Of a DNA stretch of 64,000 nucleotides, positions 1 to 12,654 are shown in pieces. Numbering within the stretch: position 1 is the stretch's first letter; each line of letters opens with the position of its first letter. The notes under the pieces were generated by a model that was not told where the DNA came from, made no database searches, and saw only the letters and a program-made list of their open reading frames with translations. This stretch comes from Coix lacryma-jobi var. lacryma-jobi (lineage: Eukaryota > Streptophyta > Magnoliopsida > Poales > Poaceae), in NCBI GenBank assembly GCA_009763385.1, contig CM019828.1:25739000-25802999 (forward strand). Direction: 5' to 3'. A program made the translations under genes and the position numbers.

Positions 1-1055
1 AAATTCCAGACCACTTAAAAGTACACATTATGAAGGGAGCATAACTGGATCGGCTACTTTAGCCGATACAGGGTCCATGAAGCATGAACAAGATCTATCC
101 GTTAAAACTATAACTCGGCTCAAGATCAGACAGATCTAATCTATCATGTATACCAGTGGGGTTCGGAAATACAACCATAATAAACATGTTAGATCAAATC
201 TACCTTCTCTTAGATCGAACCACGATTTTATCGGATATCTCGAACGCACAACACGTAACAATCAAGATTGACAAAATAATCGATGAGAGGCTTAGATCGG
301 CTATTTCCTTTAGTGTGAGCGTGCAAAGCCTTTGGATAGCCAAAACTAAACAGCTTTTAAGCTTAAGCTACTTTATCAATCTTGATTGGACAAAGATGTG
401 TTTAAATCTAAAGAAAAACATTAAAGCATAAACAACATCAATAATTTGATGAATCTATTGACTTGCCAAAACCAATAGAGCCGATAACTAGTCAAGACAA
501 ACTAAAGAAAGAGATTGATCAGAGTCAAAACAGTCTTACAAAAGATGAACTTAGACCGATAACTAGCCATGTCATATCTTAACAAGAGTTTGGTCGATAC
601 CAAATACAACATTATTGAACAATGACACGAGCCATTGGTGAAACTTACAAGCAAATCAGAGGTCGGTCGAAGCCGATGCAGCCCTGCCTGGTTGAAGATT
701 CTGCCGAATTCTACCTTACTCCTACTCCTAGGGTTTTGGCCGATGGCCGATGTGTTGATTGATTGGTTGATTCATTTTACAAAGTTGGGCTTCTAGCTAC
801 TTATAGCCCCATAGACTCCTATTCAAATACGACTAGGATACATAAAGATAAAACAAAAGACAACCCAAACTCAAACTCTTCGGCTGAACCCAACAACTTT
901 TCAAAGTCTGTCACGTCTGGTCCACACGAACTTTTGGTCGTGTCCGGGTCCAAACATGTCTCTTTTTATTTTTCTGGCCGATTTCTTTATTAACAAATTA
1001 GCCGTTTGTGCTTACAAAACAATAATCTTTTTTGGTCCAAAATCTGGTGTAAACA
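1..1055 (-). repeat. 3' LTR of element F (partial, cut by window edge)
   Basis: It aligns end to end with 44559-45608; the first about 607 bp of the LTR lie to the left of the window. About 45 differences from the other LTR were seen by eye. A TATA-like GCTATAAG on the minus strand is at 807-800. The motif AGCCGAT/ATCGGCT occurs at 49, 61, 296, 479 and 671. A short open frame at 156-431 is duplicated in the other LTR and has no coding signal beyond length. Confidence 0.9.
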
Positions 1056-1071
1056 CATGCCCCCCAATTTT
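1056..1071 (-). other. Polypurine tract of element F
   Basis: Read on the minus strand this is AAAATTGGGGGGCATG, directly abutting the LTR terminus TGTTTACA. This is the expected place for the plus-strand primer, and it fixes the orientation of F. Confidence 0.75.
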
Positions 1072-1282
1072 GGGATGAAATTTATTTTATTCCAAAAATG
1101 CTATTTCTTTCCTTGAGGTCCGATCAACTAACTTCTCCTTAGTCGATTAACCGAGCTTTCTTTCGAACAGTTATTCCTTTCTTCCAGGGCCATTCTCAAA
1201 CCCTAGCTATTGAAGAAGCCCGCCGTCACTCAATTCAAGCAAAATCCTTCAAGAATTCAAGTTTAGCACTTCCGCAAGTCAA

Positions 1283-2818
1283 ATGGCGACTCAAGATTCC
1301 ATCCCTGAGGTAAAAAGTTTGGTCTTTTAGCATTCCCCTTTTCTGTCGATTCTTCTATTCTGCATATCCTTCACATTTTAAATTTTCAGACGCTCTATGA
1401 CAAAATGACTTCTTCCTTGGCCCAGTATGCAATCTTGATCCTATTGAAGTCATCACCGCTGAGACTCAGAGAGTTCCCTTCAAGAATTCCGATTTTGATT
1501 CAAAGCATTGGGGCAAAACTCCCTTTAGGAACTGACCATCAATTATTTCAGGCTTGAGAGATTGGCTGATTAAGGTGGAAGCCAAGAAGAAACTAGACTA
1601 GATCCTTCGTAATCTGGATCAATGTATTACTCTGTCTCTAGCTGATATGAAAAGGAACGAATCAATGCTGAAAGCTGCCTGCTATTTCTGGTCGGGCACG
1701 TTCAATGCTTTCATGTTCAAACAAGGGCCCATGACCCCAACTTTAGCCGATGTGCTTATGCTGACCGGCTCAAACGTCACTGGATGAAACCCCCATAGCC
1801 TTCAAGGTAAACCTTCCATCAAGCTTGGAAACCACAAGACTAGTGGTTGGTCTAGTTACATTGCTTCTTTCAACACCTCCCAGTCTAGTGTTTCAGAACG
1901 AGAGCACACAATGTTTCTGAATATGTGGCTGGAGAAATATTTATTCTGTGGGCAAAGTTGTGGTCCAACTTCAAATTTCCTGGCATTAGCAAAGAAATTG
2001 CCTGTGAACTCAGATATACCTCTCGGAAATTATCTCCTGGGTGCCTTATACAGTATGTTGAATAAAGTAGCTCAAAGTTTGATGGAGAACAAAGGTATCC
2101 CATCAATAACTGGACCTTGGTGGTTGCTCCAACTTTGGCTTAACCTCCAACTCCACAGACTGACAACCCCATACCTGAGGACTTTATCTTTCCCATCATT
2201 GTATCCAGATAGCCAAGAAAAGCTACTGCTGATAATGCCAAGGTGAGAAGATACACTTCATTTGGAGAAGCTGCTGTTATGATATTTATTGATGAACCAG
2301 TCAGCTTCTTCTTTAAGATCTTTTATAGAGTATTCCATGTAGCCATCTTCAGCTGGTTTCAATATCTAGACATTGCAAAACTTGAAAATCCATATACCTT
2401 CAGATTTTAGAGAGAATGTGATGATGAAGGCTTGAAAATTCTATGTCAATTGATTCAGCCTTGCCTTCTGCCTACTGAAATCAGGCATGGTATGGAAAAA
2501 CCTCCCATGTCCTATGAATTTTATCATCCTGTCATGGCAGCTCGGCAGATGGGCTTCGGCCAGGTGCCCCTAGCTCTCTTTTTTGCTGACAAGCTTAGAC
2601 CAAGGGAAGCAGTAGACTCTGCTTTAGAATACAACCGAATTTTCCAACTGGAGCAGTCTATCTCCCTGAAGATGGTTAAAGAATGGAACTGCCGACCTTT
2701 CTCTTCATCTTCCTTCCAAAACTGGTGGCAGCAATGGAGCATTCATCTTTTCAATGAGGCTATGGCCACTTACCGCTTTAAACTAGATTCAGATTTTCAA
2801 GCAACTGATGAGGTATAA
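1283..2818 (+). pseudogene. Antisense plant-mobile-domain-like gene of element F, exons 1-2 (broken)
   Basis: Exon 1 (1283-1309) starts at ATG, encodes MATQDSIPE and ends at a GT donor. Exon 2 begins at 1390 after TTTTCAG. It reads in pieces: a block with YFWSGTFNAFMFKQGPMTPT near 1680-1740, which resembles the plant mobile domain (aminotransferase-like) family, then the 1911-2246 frame, then 2432-2818 with FADKLRPREAVDSALEYN. At least one frame slip near 1430 and stops near 1530, 1600, 1786 and 2408 break it. The exon ends at GAG followed by an intron donor GTATAA at 2816-2823. It runs opposite to gag. Tat-lineage elements are known to carry extra ORFs, some antisense. The family call rests on motif resemblance only; function in the element is unknown. 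Confidence 0.6.
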
Positions 2819-2830
2819 TTTGTTTCCCCC

Positions 2831-5800
2831 TGTGGCGGAACCGTCCTGATTATAAGAGTTCAAGTACTGTCTTAGCCATATCCGTCTCACTTCGACTCAT
2901 ACTTGATCCCATATAACCCCGGTAGTCCGGAAATCTCGAAGGATTTCTATCACCGTACATCATACAGGATCGCATCGTTCAAGGATTACATTCGTAAAGA
3001 TACATCTCAGCGAAAACGAAACCGAATTTAACACCAGAGTGCGGAATTTAAAACGGAGTTATTACAATACTGAATTTTAAAAGTGCGGAAGCTGAAGTAG
3101 TTTAAAACACGACCACCACACGTGTGGTCCAAATAAACATTGTTTGATAAAACCCACTCAACACGACTCACTCCTCCTTTTTAAGATAATGTGCCACCAA
3201 CAGTCTCAGACCTGCAAAAGAAAAAGGGAAGCTTCTGGACGACCCTGCCCTGGGCCTACTCCTCATCACCTTCCACTGGGTAGAGGCAGTGCTTACAATA
3301 GCCGAAGTAGACCTGGCCATCTGCAACAACGGGATAAACCCTGAGTACGGGAATGTACTCAGCTAGACTTACCCGTCCAACTGAAAATAAAGACTCCAAG
3401 GGTATGCAAGGTCTTTTGGGTGGAGCTGGGATCTTTTGGTTGCGAAAAGCTCAATTTCAGATAAGAGGTAATTGATGATAAAGATGAGCTGCCATTTTTA
3501 GACCTATTCCTTAATTCTAGGTTTTTCACCTGTACTAGAGCACTCACTTGAATCTATCAATCAATAATATAACCATATCCAGTTGACTTATCCACATTTT
3601 AGTTGAACCTTAAATCATCACATGGAGTTGTATCGTGGTGAAGCTCGCCATAGTTTCCCACTAACCGGGGGAGACGGCGACTCGAATCGAATTCCAAACC
3701 AGCTGGTGAAAGACCTTTAATACCAGCCCACACTTTCCCCGTCGGGTCCATGCATTGGGCAACCGCTCGATGCTTGTTCGTGGTGGTAATCGTCGCGGCT
3801 CACAGCACGGACCGCCCAATTGGAACCTGGCGATGGCCTCACGCGGCAGATCGCAATTTCCATACTAGAGGGCATGACACGGGTTGAGACCGGCCCGAAC
3901 AGCTTCTAACCGGCTTTGGGGTCGATGATTACGGCACCGACGTATCCCTAAGTAAAAGGGCGCGTTCAAAAATGAACGAGGGCCAACATCGATACAAACC
4001 TACATGATCCAACGGACGGACTGCCCCAAGTTTCCAAACTTGTGCCTTGCCTTTCAGTTGACCGTATTTCATTACTACTCCGGTTCTTTTCCACGATAGC
4101 AAATATAGCCAACCGTGATCCGGTAACTACCCATCAGGGTATTACGGAAACATTCTTAACTACCACTTTTATTAAGCAACTAAGCAATTCTACATTATAA
4201 ATAAGTAACAGGATAACAAGGTAGATATTAATCAATAACCAAGGAATGGTAATGCAGCAAATAGGATTCATTCCAACTCCTAACCTAATGCATCACAATA
4301 TAAAAGGACTCAAGTAATTTAATTTGCAAAAGATAGGAGACTTAATATGCTCCGGGGCTTGCCTTGGGTGAAGACCGAGGCCTCGTGGGAAGGGCACTCG
4401 GGCAAGTTAGTGTCGCTGGCGGGGTCGACCTCCTTGGCTTGCTGAAGCTCCGGAATCTGCTGCTCGGCGTTTGTCTCTGGCTCCTGGTCGGGCTCCGGAG
4501 GGGTCGATCCTATTGCATGCGACGATTAATAAATAATTACAATGCGGGTGCATGATGTGTGGTATGAAAAGAGCATTTCTTGCAAACCAACAAACCCAAC
4601 TTGTTGAACCACTTTTGACATTGAGGTAAATACTTATTTAATTCATAAAACAAAATCCATTTAGTTACCTTTTTCTTATTTAATAATTCAAAAGAAACTT
4701 AGGTTTGAACTGCAAGTGCACTTTTCTGGACTCAGAAAAATCCACGAAAATTCCAGAAGGCAAACAACAGTTGCTGAACTCCACTGAACAAATTTCAGCC
4801 AAAAATAAAATACAGAACTGCAGATATAAAAATGACAAGCAAACTGCCCAAAAAGGTGCTTTGAACTAGCTCCTCATTCAAAAAGTGTCAAACAGCAGAT
4901 TTCATAATTTTCCTGGCTTCTTCTACTCATACACATCCTACTGTAGAGAACTTGTGGCAAGAGCATAAACATACAAGCCTACACAAAATAAACAAATCTA
5001 TCCCAAGTTAAACTATTTGAACTACAACCCTACTGGAAAAGGGTGCTAAACTCATTTTCATATTTTTCTCAGATTCTAATCTACCTTTCATATTTATCAA
5101 AAAAGTTCCATGAACAGAAACATTATAATATTTCTTACATGAATTTCCAAAGGAAAACACAGAAAAGTACATTTGTAAAGCAACTTCAGATTTCTCCATA
5201 CAATAGCTCATGCTTCCATTTTTCTCAGCTTGCATATCATGAACAGAGACTTCACCAATTTTCTCACATTTTATTTCGGCATATAAAACACCTTAATATT
5301 TATTTTAAGAAATCAGTCAAAAAGGACTTTTAACCATAACAGAAACTTTTTCTACATAAACTGTGCATCATATATTTTTCACAGGTGTAAAACATGATAT
5401 TGAACTTACACAAAATTTTCCAGGAATTATCTCAACCAGAAAACATATATAACCATTTATCTAAACAAAAACTCATAAACTGAATTAAATAAAAACAGTT
5501 ATAAAAACTTTTACCAAAAATACTTTCATATTTTTCCATGGTAGATCTACTCATAAACAAGCTAACAAAACTGAAAGTACTCCATTTAGACATGTAAAAC
5601 GAGCTACACAAAAATAACAAGCATTTCTGGAAAATAAAGGTAAAAAGGAAAATCATTTGAATTTCCCAGTCAAGCCTTCGTGAACTCGGTCCATGGGCCT
5701 GGTGAGGCTGACGCGCGGGGCCGGCCAGGTCAATAGGCCCACGTGTCAGTGAGAGCCGAACAGGGGACAGAGGTTGACCGGCGATAGCTCGTCGGCGGCG

Positions 5801-7382
5801 AGGTCGCCGGCGGCGAGGCTAGGCTAGATAGATTCGCCTCGACAAGGCGCATCCAGTGGTGGTGTTGGATTGGCCAGCGTATGGCCGGAGCGTGCCGGCG
5901 GCGACGGCAACACATGGCTACGCCGTTTCCGGCGGTCGCCGGTGGAATTAGGGAATGCGCCATGCTCAGGGAACCCTAGGGAGGCTACTAAGGGGGTTGG
6001 TTTGGCTCGGATGGCTCTAGGGGAGCTTGGCCACGTGAGAGGGCCGCGGCGGCGCCCATGGCGCTCGGCCGAAGAGAAGCGGGAGGTAGAAGACGGTAGC
6101 GTTGAGACTGGGTGATGTTCTCACCTTGCCTTGGCTCGGTGAGGCTCGAGGAGGAAGAAGGGGCTCGGCGGAGGCTTGGTCGATGAAGAACGGGAACTTG
6201 CCCTCCTTCGGCGGCGACGGCGACCGAAAGGGGGAGGTGATGGTGACGGCGATGTAGAGCTCGGCCGGCGGTTCCTTCGCGCGCACCGCGTGTGCACGAC
6301 GTAGGCGGAGCGGCGTGCGGAAGGAATTGGACGGCGATGGAGGGTGGTGGTCGGAACGGAGAAGGGTGGTTGCGGCGGTGGTCGCGGCGAGCGGGGAGCT
6401 CTCGGTTCGCGTTCGTGCGCGGGTGAGAGTGCGAGTGAGAGTGGGAGAGCGAGTGCGAGTGAGAGAGAGGGCGAAGGGGGCTCTGAGTTTTGCTCGTCTT
6501 GGCCGGGGCCTCGGCCGGCGGGCGAGCGTGGTCGTGGCGGGGCCGACGACGGGACGTCGCGGCAGCGGCGCGGTCGGCGAGGGCAGCGGCAGGCGAGGCG
6601 GAGCGGGAGTGGGCGAGCGGGATCGTGGCGTGATCGCAGAGGAGAAGATCGCGCGGCGATAGGCGAGCGCGGATTTGCGGCAGGAGCAAGCCGCCACGCG
6701 GCGCTCCCGCCGGCGTACGGCGCGGCCGTGTCGGCTGACGCGGCGAGGCGCGCAGGCGCTGGGCCGGCTGCGGCGCGGGCGCGCGGGGCTGGGCCGGCGC
6801 GGGAGCAGGCCGGCGCGGTGCGGTGCTGGGCTGGCGCGCGCGGGCGAGCTGGAGCGGGCGCGGGTTGGGCCGAAAGGCCAGATGGGCCGGAAGTGGGGCG
6901 CGGGGAAAAATTATTTTCCTTTTTCTTTTTCCAAATATTTTCCAAAGTTTGACCACTCAAAAACAGTTTCAAAAACTCCAAACTAGGTTTTGACCCAAAT
7001 ATAAAAGTTGCTCAAAATAATTTTCTCTACAACTTTCATATAGGACACTTTTTCTGAAAACCATTTTTAAATCCTCCACATAAATAAAGCCAAATTTGAA
7101 ACATAAACCATTTTGTTTGACTTATTTTTATTTACAAACTATTTTGAACTAGGTCAAAACTCCAACATGAAAAACACTCTACTCAATGTTCTCTATTTTA
7201 TAAAACTCTTTGCCAAAACAGAAATCCACTTAGATCATCAAGTCCAATAGAAATCCAAATCCAAATAAATAAACAAAAGACAAAAGCACTCTCATGCACA
7301 TGAAATGATGCAATGCATTGCTTATGCTTTCTTAGTATCTAATTGCAGTGCCTAATGCAGTGCTTGACACTAGGGTGTCACA
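2831..7382. mobile_element. Solo-LTR-like insertion, 4.55 kb, in an intron of the antisense gene
   Basis: The insertion begins TGTGGCGG and ends GGTGTCACA, giving TG...CA ends. It is flanked by CCCCC at 2826-2830 and 7383-7387, a 5-bp TSD that is low in complexity and so weak alone. Removing it with one CCCCC leaves a continuous intron with GT and AG borders. I found no internal protein domain and no second copy of the ends, so it looks like one very long LTR left after recombination. The wording of its left half (a block near 3290-3370 typical of grass 4-5 kb LTRs) recalls LARD-type elements such as Sukkula; that is a memory-based comparison. Orientation is not settled. Confidence 0.6.
5690..6955. 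other. GC-rich island inside the solo LTR
   Basis: Base composition changes sharply from AT-rich (4560-5680) to strongly GC-rich with many CpG and CGG/GGC triplets, then back to AT-rich after about 6955. The low complexity opens long frames on both strands (for example 6956-5988 minus and 6344-6952 plus), made mostly of A, R, P, G and S. These overlap one another and show no domain, so I do not call them genes. A purine-rich GAGTGCGAGTGAGAG-type stretch lies at 6425-6470. Confidence 0.7.
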
Positions 7383-7443
7383 CCCCCAAGCTCTATACAC
7401 TCATTATCTGTTCTTTTCTGATATCATTCGCAAATACTTGTAG

Positions 7444-7713
7444 GATTTGGTCACCTTGAATCCTCCAGAAATAAACTACAACGTATGGTGTCCAAATCCA
7501 AGAATTGGCTGTGATGCTCCCACAATAAAAACTTTGATGAAGAGGAAAGCTTCTGTCATTCCAGATGATCAGACTCTTAGCACTTTCATAAAAGAAGCTG
7601 GTTCTTCTAAGAAGCAAAAAACTGGCAAGCCAATCACCAAAGTTACATCCAAGAAGAAGAAGAAAGATACTTCTGATGGCAGCCAATCCTTGATTGAAAA
7701 TGTCAACACAGAA
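7444..7713 (+). pseudogene. Antisense gene of F, third exon
   Basis: It follows an acceptor (ACTTGTAG) and ends at GAA before the donor GTAAGAAA. The frame is open throughout and encodes a lysine-rich, hydrophilic segment (KRKASVIPDDQTLS, then SKKKKKDTSDGS) that could be a nuclear-localisation-like linker. It continues the gene from 2818 once the solo LTR is removed. The next intron holds element A. No catalytic domain is visible. Confidence 0.55.
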
Positions 7714-7760
7714 GTAAGAAAAACTATCCTTTCTCTTCTCATTATCTAGTCTGTAACTTC

Positions 7761-9750
7761 TGAAAGGTCCTAAATGGCTAGAGGGGGGGTGAATAGCCTA
7801 ATAAAAATTTTACAAAACACTTAGATCAACTAGTTAGACAATTACAAAGCGAAGCTTTTTGCTCTAGCTCTACTAAGTGTTGCAAGCCACCTATCCAACA
7901 ATTCTAGTAACCTATAATCACTATGGCACACAAAAGATATGTCACTACTCTCTAAAGCAATGAGCTAGCAAGAAATAATTACTTCTAATTAGAGAGCTAC
8001 TTCTAGCAACAAATATCTCTACATAAGTGATAAAGAAAGTAATGCAAGGATAGAGAGATATACCGACGCCGACAAGAGATAATCAATCACAATAAGAATA
8101 CCAAGAAACTTCAGGAGAAGTCCAAAGAGGAAAGAGACACAAAGATTTTCTCCCGAGGTTCACGTGCTTGCCGGCACGCTACTCCCCGTTGTGTCGACCA
8201 ACCACTTGGTGGTTCGGCGGCTAATAGGTGTTTCACAAACCTAGCTCAACAAATGAGCGCCACAAGAACCAACCCACAAATGGAGGTAACTCAAAGACAC
8301 GCGCAATCCACTAGAGTTACCTTTTGGCTCTTCACCGGGGAAGGCACAATACCCCTCACAAATCACCGAGAGATGGCCACGAACAATCACCACTCGTGCC
8401 AAAGCTCCTCCACTGCTCCAAGCCGTCTAGGTGGTGGCAACCACCAAGAGTAAAGAGAATATCCGCAACAACAACAATCCCCAAGTGCCACTAGATGCAA
8501 ACTCACAAGCAAATGCACTTGGATCCACTCGATCTCACTTAGATTCACGCTATCAAGCAAGGAGATGAGTGGGAGGGAGTATGTCTAGCTCAAGAGGATG
8601 TTCAAGAGGTTGGAGAGACAAGAGAGGACTCCCCACAGCCGGCCACAACCTATTTATATGGAGAGGGGAAGACAACAAGTCGTTCTCCCCTTCTCCTGAG
8701 CTTCCACGCCTACGGTCGGTACTACCGACGCAAGGGCCGGTACTACCGGCGGTCCAAAATGACCGTTAGGGACGCTTCCTAACACAGTCGGAAGTAGGGT
8801 CGGTACTACCGACCTTATAGCGGTACTACCGGTAGGCCAAATCTAGATCTACATAGAACGCTCCCAAACTTCCTCCAAACCTTGGTACCACCGACCCCTA
8901 AGGTCGGTACTACCGTATCCCGGTACTACTGGCCTTATGGCGGTACTACCGGTAGGCCAAACCGTCTCCCGAACAGAGAGTTTGCGCGCTGCGCACAGGG
9001 GTCGGTAGTAGGGTTGGTACTACCGGCCTTATGGCGGTACTACCGACTTCGACATCCTGAACTTCTCGCTAAAACGACCATAACTCTTAGCTCCGAACTC
9101 CGATTTCGATGATCTTGGACATTTTGGAAAGCTTATTCAGAGGGCTATACAACCCACATGAATAAAAGATCCAAAGCACAAAGGATTAGAACAGATTTCC
9201 AATCCAAGATCCATCGCTTCTCTTTTCAAACCAAAGATTTCTCCGAAAACTTCTTCGAGTTGATCCAATTCAACTCCACCACCTTCTACTTTGCAAATGT
9301 GCTAACACCAACAAGTGTACATCATCATGTGCATGTGTGTTAGCATTTTCACAATCATTTTCAAAGGATTAGAGGTTAGCACACTAGGTCCTAATGCATA
9401 TGCATGTATGAATTCACCTAGTGGCACTTGATAACCGCAATCACAGAGATAGTCCCCTCTTAATAGTACGACTATCTATCCTAAACACACTCACACCCTC
9501 TATGGTGTCTTGAGTGCCAAAACAAAATCCCTATTTATACCTCTGCCTTGATCTACATAGGGTTTTGCTTTTCTCTTCTTCTCTTTCCAAATGTGGAGCA
9601 CTTGATGCATCTTTTGGTCATCACCACCAATACCATGATCATCATCTAGCTCCCGCACTTGTTGTGTACCAACCTAGCTCAGAAACACTTCATGACAAAG
9701 GTTAGTACTCTAGGTAACATCAATTATCCAAAACCAAACAAGGACTTTCA
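7761..9750 (-). repeat. 3' LTR of element A
   Basis: It is nearly identical to 27704-29692. It carries the CGGTACTACCG palindrome array (8713-9046) and two minus-strand TATAAATA boxes (8658-8651 and 9539-9532). Compared with its partner it lacks one palindrome unit of about 15 bp near 8811 and has an extra 12 bp near 8595, both in otherwise matching sequence. Confidence 0.95.
8713..9046. repeat. CGGTACTACCG palindrome array in the A LTR (left copy)
   Basis: The 9-bp core GGTACTACC or close variants start at 8718, 8739, 8802, 8822, 8884, 8906, 8922, 8942, 9016 and 9036. Inverted, degenerate copies (GGTAGTAGG type) lie at 8790 and 9004. The four copies from 8884 are spaced 22, 16 and 20 bp. 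The spacer GGCCTTATGG recurs before several copies. On the minus strand the array ends about 60 bp upstream of the TATAAATA at 8658-8651. Confidence 0.9.
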
Positions 9751-9764
9751 ATCTCCCCCTTTTT
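9751..9764 (-). other. Polypurine tract of element A
   Basis: Minus-strand AAAAAGGGGGAGAT abuts the 3' LTR. The context CATCAATTGCCAAAAAGGGG is typical of SIRE/Maximus-type copia elements. Similar tracts recur further upstream. Confidence 0.85.
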
Positions 9765-10767
9765 GGCAATTGATGACAACCTTTCACAAAGATATATTTG
9801 AAAATTTGAGTCACCTCTTTGTTAGTATTAGCTCCCCCTACATATGTGCTATAAAGTTTGGTTCAAGTTAGGCACATATGCATAGATATGAAATGTGGGA
9901 GAGTAATACTTCCAAATGATGCTAAGGTGTAAAGAATGGACCTTTGAAGCATGATACCAATCGGAGTTGCCAATATACACCATCCTTAGCACCATGGTTA
10001 GCTAGACTTACAAAAACACTAGATACCTCATGAGATCAACATTATATGAAAGGCTCTAGTACCACTTTGTAAAAAAACAAATTACATCTAGCTACCACCT
10101 ATGCATGCTAGTTTGCAAATCATCATTCAAAATCTATTTCTAGCATACACCACACAAGCATGGATATAAAGTTAACAACTTGTGCAATGCAAGCAAGCAT
10201 ATGAACATGCACAAATCAAATGCAACAACCAAGTTCATGAGCTTGTTCCCCCTACTTGTGTGCTCAAATCTTTTTCAAAGTTTTGTTCTCCTTCATTTGA
10301 TCTTTGTGACTTCTCTCTCCCCCTTTGTCATCTATTTCCATAAAAGGTTTGCATAAAAAAGGTTCAAATTGTTTAAGAGAGAGTTAGTTCTTTCTCATTT
10401 GGTTCAAACTAGATAATTTGCATGAAACATTTAACACGGTTTGCTCTAGAGTAAGCTTCTTCACACATCTTGCAATGGTTATCTTACTCACGTTGGTTAA
10501 ACATCCCATTTCTCATTCTCTAGATTAAACATTAGGATTACAAGCCCATAAACATGTCATATGTTACCACTAGATCATGTAAAGCATAGAAACAATAGTG
10601 GCATCATACAAGCATCAAAATCACTTTATTTCCATGAATGAGCCTAATGATTATGACGAATGACTAGATGCACTAAACATGTTCCTAGCAACATATGGAT
10701 GCATGTGCCAATCAACTTTTTACCTTGCTTTGTCTAAGGAGAAGCATGTCATATAAGTGAGGGTGCA
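9765..10767 (-). other. 3' untranslated region of element A
   Basis: This lies between the RNase H stop and the polypurine tract and has no credible ORF. Minus-strand GGGGGAG-type purine tracts occur at about 9832, 10247 and 10316, so there are several PPT-like sites besides the one at the LTR. Confidence 0.7.
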
Positions 10768-12233
10768 TCAACACATATTTGAGAAGTCAAGTATGTTCAA
10801 TTCATTCCTTAGCTTGCAAAACCTCTTCTCATCAAGTGGCTTGGTGAATATGTCGGCAAGTTGATCATCGGTACCAACACTCTCAATTGAAATATCACCC
10901 TTTTGTTGATGGTCTCTTATGAAGTGGTGCCTAATGTTAATATGCTTTGTTCTTGAATGTTGCACGGGGTTGTTTGTGAGCTTCACCGCACTCTCATTGT
11001 CACATAGCAATGGCACTTGTTTGAATTTGATTCCAAAGTCATCCAAAGTAACTGAGCACAACAACTACCACAGATATGTATTCGGCTTCAGCGGTTGACA
11101 GTGCCACACTATTTTTCTTCTTTGATGACCAAGACACAAGTGATCTTCCCAACAATTGACATGCGCCCGATGTGCTCTTTCTATCAACCTTGCAACCCGC
11201 ATAATCGGAGTCCGAATATCCAATCAACTCAAAGTTTGACCCCTTTGGATACCACAAACCAACATCTTGTGTATGCTTCAAGTACCTCAATATTCTCTTA
11301 GTGGCCTTCAAGTGACTCTCTCTTGGTGAGGATTGGAATCTTGCACACATGCATACAATAAACATAACATCCGGTCTTGATGCGGTCACATAGAGTAGGC
11401 TTTCAATCATAGACCGATACAACTTTTGATCCACCTTATTGCCACTTGCATCACTATCCAATTGTCCATTTGTCCCCATAGGCGTGCTAATGGCTTTTGC
11501 ATCTTGCAATCCAAACTTCTTGATCATGTCCTTTATGTACTTGCCTTGATTAACAAATGTGCCTTCCTTCAATTGCTTGATTTGTAGACCAAGGAAGTAA
11601 CTAAGCTCTCCAATCATGGACATTTCAAACTCATTAGCCATCATTTCACCAAACTCTTCACAAAAATCTTGATTGGTTGAACCGAAAATGATATCATCAA
11701 CATAGATTTGCAACACAAACAAGTCTTTTCCAATCTTCTTGGTGAAGAGAGTAGTATCAACCTTTCCCATCTTGAACCCTTTAGAGAGGAGAAAATCCCT
11801 TAACCTCTCATACCATGCTCTTGGTGCTTGTATCAAACCATAAAGTGCCTTCTTGAGCTTGTAAACATGGTTGGGCTTCTTGTCATCTTCAAAACCGGGT
11901 GGTTTCTCAACATATACTAACTCATTGATGTAGCCATTGAGAAATGCACTCTTGACATCCATTTGATATAACTTAATGTTGTAGGAGCAAGCATAAGCTA
12001 ATAGGATTCTTATTGCTTCCAATCTTGCAACCGGTGCATATGTTTCACCAAAGTCAAGACCCTCTACTTGAGTATATCCTTGTGCCACTAATCTTGCTTT
12101 GTTTCTCACCACAATGCCATCTTGATCTTGCTTGTTTCGAAAAACCCATCTAGTGCCAATCACATTGTAGTTCTTAGGCCTCTCCACCAATTCCCATACT
12201 TGATTTCTTGTGAAGTTGTTGAGCTCTTCATGC
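10768..12233 (-). pseudogene. Element A pol, C-terminal part: reverse transcriptase and RNase H
   Basis: The frame 12190-11039 is a copia reverse transcriptase: it opens with the conserved GTRWVFRNKQ region, then YQMDVKSAFLNGYI, and has the catalytic YVDD box (IYVDDIIFGSTN). RNase H follows, with SDSDYAGCKVDRKSTSG. Near 11050 the frame slips inside the ISxxSCC-like stretch, and the rest (11064-10768) reads in another frame, with TKHINIRHHFIRD and LADIFTKPLDEK before the stop. The N-terminal side is cut by element B at 12238. The enzyme would copy element RNA in virus-like particles; here it is split and shifted, so inactive. Classification is secure from domain order and motifs. Confidence 0.92.
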
Positions 12234-12654
12234 CTGGCTGAAGGACCGAGAAAGCAATAGCAAGGCGACCAGAGGGGGGGGGTGAATGGGAGCTCAAAAA
12301 TTTCTCTTGAAACTTTGGCCTATTGTCCCCAAAATCAACCCCCGAAAGCTTTGATCGAAACCGTGATGCCCACGACCCTTGGAATAGGGTGGATGATCCC
12401 TAGGATCACAGCGAGGCACCACAAAGCGATAGCAAACCAAACGACAAAAGCAACGGATCAAGTTCGACCCTCAAAAACCAAGTCCCAAACGTAGATAGAC
12501 GGCTACATCGAGAAATCCCCAAATACTGATGCTAATAAGTAGCAAAGATACCTAGAGAGGTTCCTTGGTCAACTACAAGGCCAAACGAGAAGTCCAAAAA
12601 CCAAGCGAGGAAGCCGGGAGAGCAAACGCACAAAACCGGAGGCTTCAGCCAAGT

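Noticed and set aside
5988..6981. Long overlapping ORFs of up to 322 codons in the GC island
   Set aside because: Frames on both strands overlap, composition is low-complexity R/A/P/S/G, and there is no domain. They follow from high GC content.
2831..7382. DNA transposon with TGTG inverted ends
   Set aside because: The inverted match is only about six bases, and the TSD is 5 bp with TG...CA ends, which fits an LTR better.
8713..9046. CRISPR-like array of short repeats with spacers
   Set aside because: The genome is a plant, the repeats are 9-11 bp palindromes inside an LTR, spacers are similar to each other and the array is duplicated in both LTRs.
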